Source of the DNA: a virus
Direction: 5' to 3' (one strand)
Length of the DNA stretch: 60,408 bases
Virus record (IMG/VR): IMGVR_UViG_3300021961_000099
Coordinates: 1 to 60,408 of that record
In this document: piece after piece, positions 60,399 to 60,408 of the stretch
Position numbering within the stretch: position 1 is the first letter of the stretch
Layout of the letters: each line of letters starts with the position of its first letter
Notes under the pieces: generated by a model
Told to the model about the DNA's origin: nothing
The model's database searches: none
Seen by the model: only the letters and a program-made list of their open reading frames with translations
Made by a program: the position numbers and the translations under genes

Positions 60399-60408
60399 TT
60401 CGGCTAGT

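Overview
The window looks like part of a large, AT-rich (roughly one-third GC by eye) tailed-phage genome of the T4-like myovirus type. It carries a recognisable T4-style core set: recombination nuclease subunits like gp46/gp47, a UvsX/RecA-like recombinase, a gp32-like ssDNA-binding protein, a DnaB/gp41-like helicase, a DnaG-like primase, a 5'-3' exonuclease of the RNase H/FEN type, class I ribonucleotide reductase NrdA/NrdB, and baseplate proteins like gp25 and gp6. A Bacteroidota host is inferred from several hints: SprB-like adhesin repeats in tail proteins, a small Hc1/histone-H1-like gene, a short RpoD-like sigma factor without region 1.1, Bacteroidota-style signal peptides (ending like LSAQN), and A-rich rather than Shine-Dalgarno leaders. 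No host or phage name can be assigned from the sequence alone.

Almost everything is on the minus strand, so transcription runs from high to low coordinates. From right to left: 51.5-60.4 kb is a replication and nucleotide block (gp32-like, UvsX, exonuclease, helicase, NrdB, NrdA). 26.5-51.4 kb is the baseplate and tail-fibre block: gp25-like, gp6-like, an 1,891-residue protein in the gp7 position, several baseplate/fibre proteins, SprB-repeat and Pro/Thr-linker adhesins, a Gly-Ser-Ser collagen-like fibre and a glycosyltransferase. A small plus-strand island (24.0-25.8 kb) holds two more adhesin-type genes. 16.0-23.9 kb is a second DNA-metabolism block (primase, PD-(D/E)XK nuclease, gp47- and gp46-like subunits, HNH nuclease). 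14.6-15.4 kb encodes a sigma factor, followed by a structured noncoding stretch with a possible pseudoknot. 11.3-14.4 kb looks like a lysis cassette plus a polytopic membrane protein. 1-11.3 kb mixes accessory genes (DnaJ, Dam-type methylase, Hc1-like) with proteins that may be packaged in the head.

Three sequence-level patterns stand out. First, a motif with consensus TATTTATNA lies just upstream of most structural and putative virion genes on both strands, and I propose it as the late promoter. Replication genes instead have promoters resembling TTGAnn-N16/17-TATAAT. Second, many proteins in the left 12 kb carry a short N-terminal segment with an L/I/V-x-E motif (LITEN, IITED, LIVES, LYTEG, VISEQ, LLTEQ). 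This resembles T4 gp21 protease sites and capsid-targeting sequences, so these genes may form a large set of internal head proteins. Third, directly after the sigma-factor stop codon there is a candidate H-type pseudoknot followed by hairpins and a terminator.

All functional calls rest on motifs read by eye. No database search, structure prediction or folding program was run.
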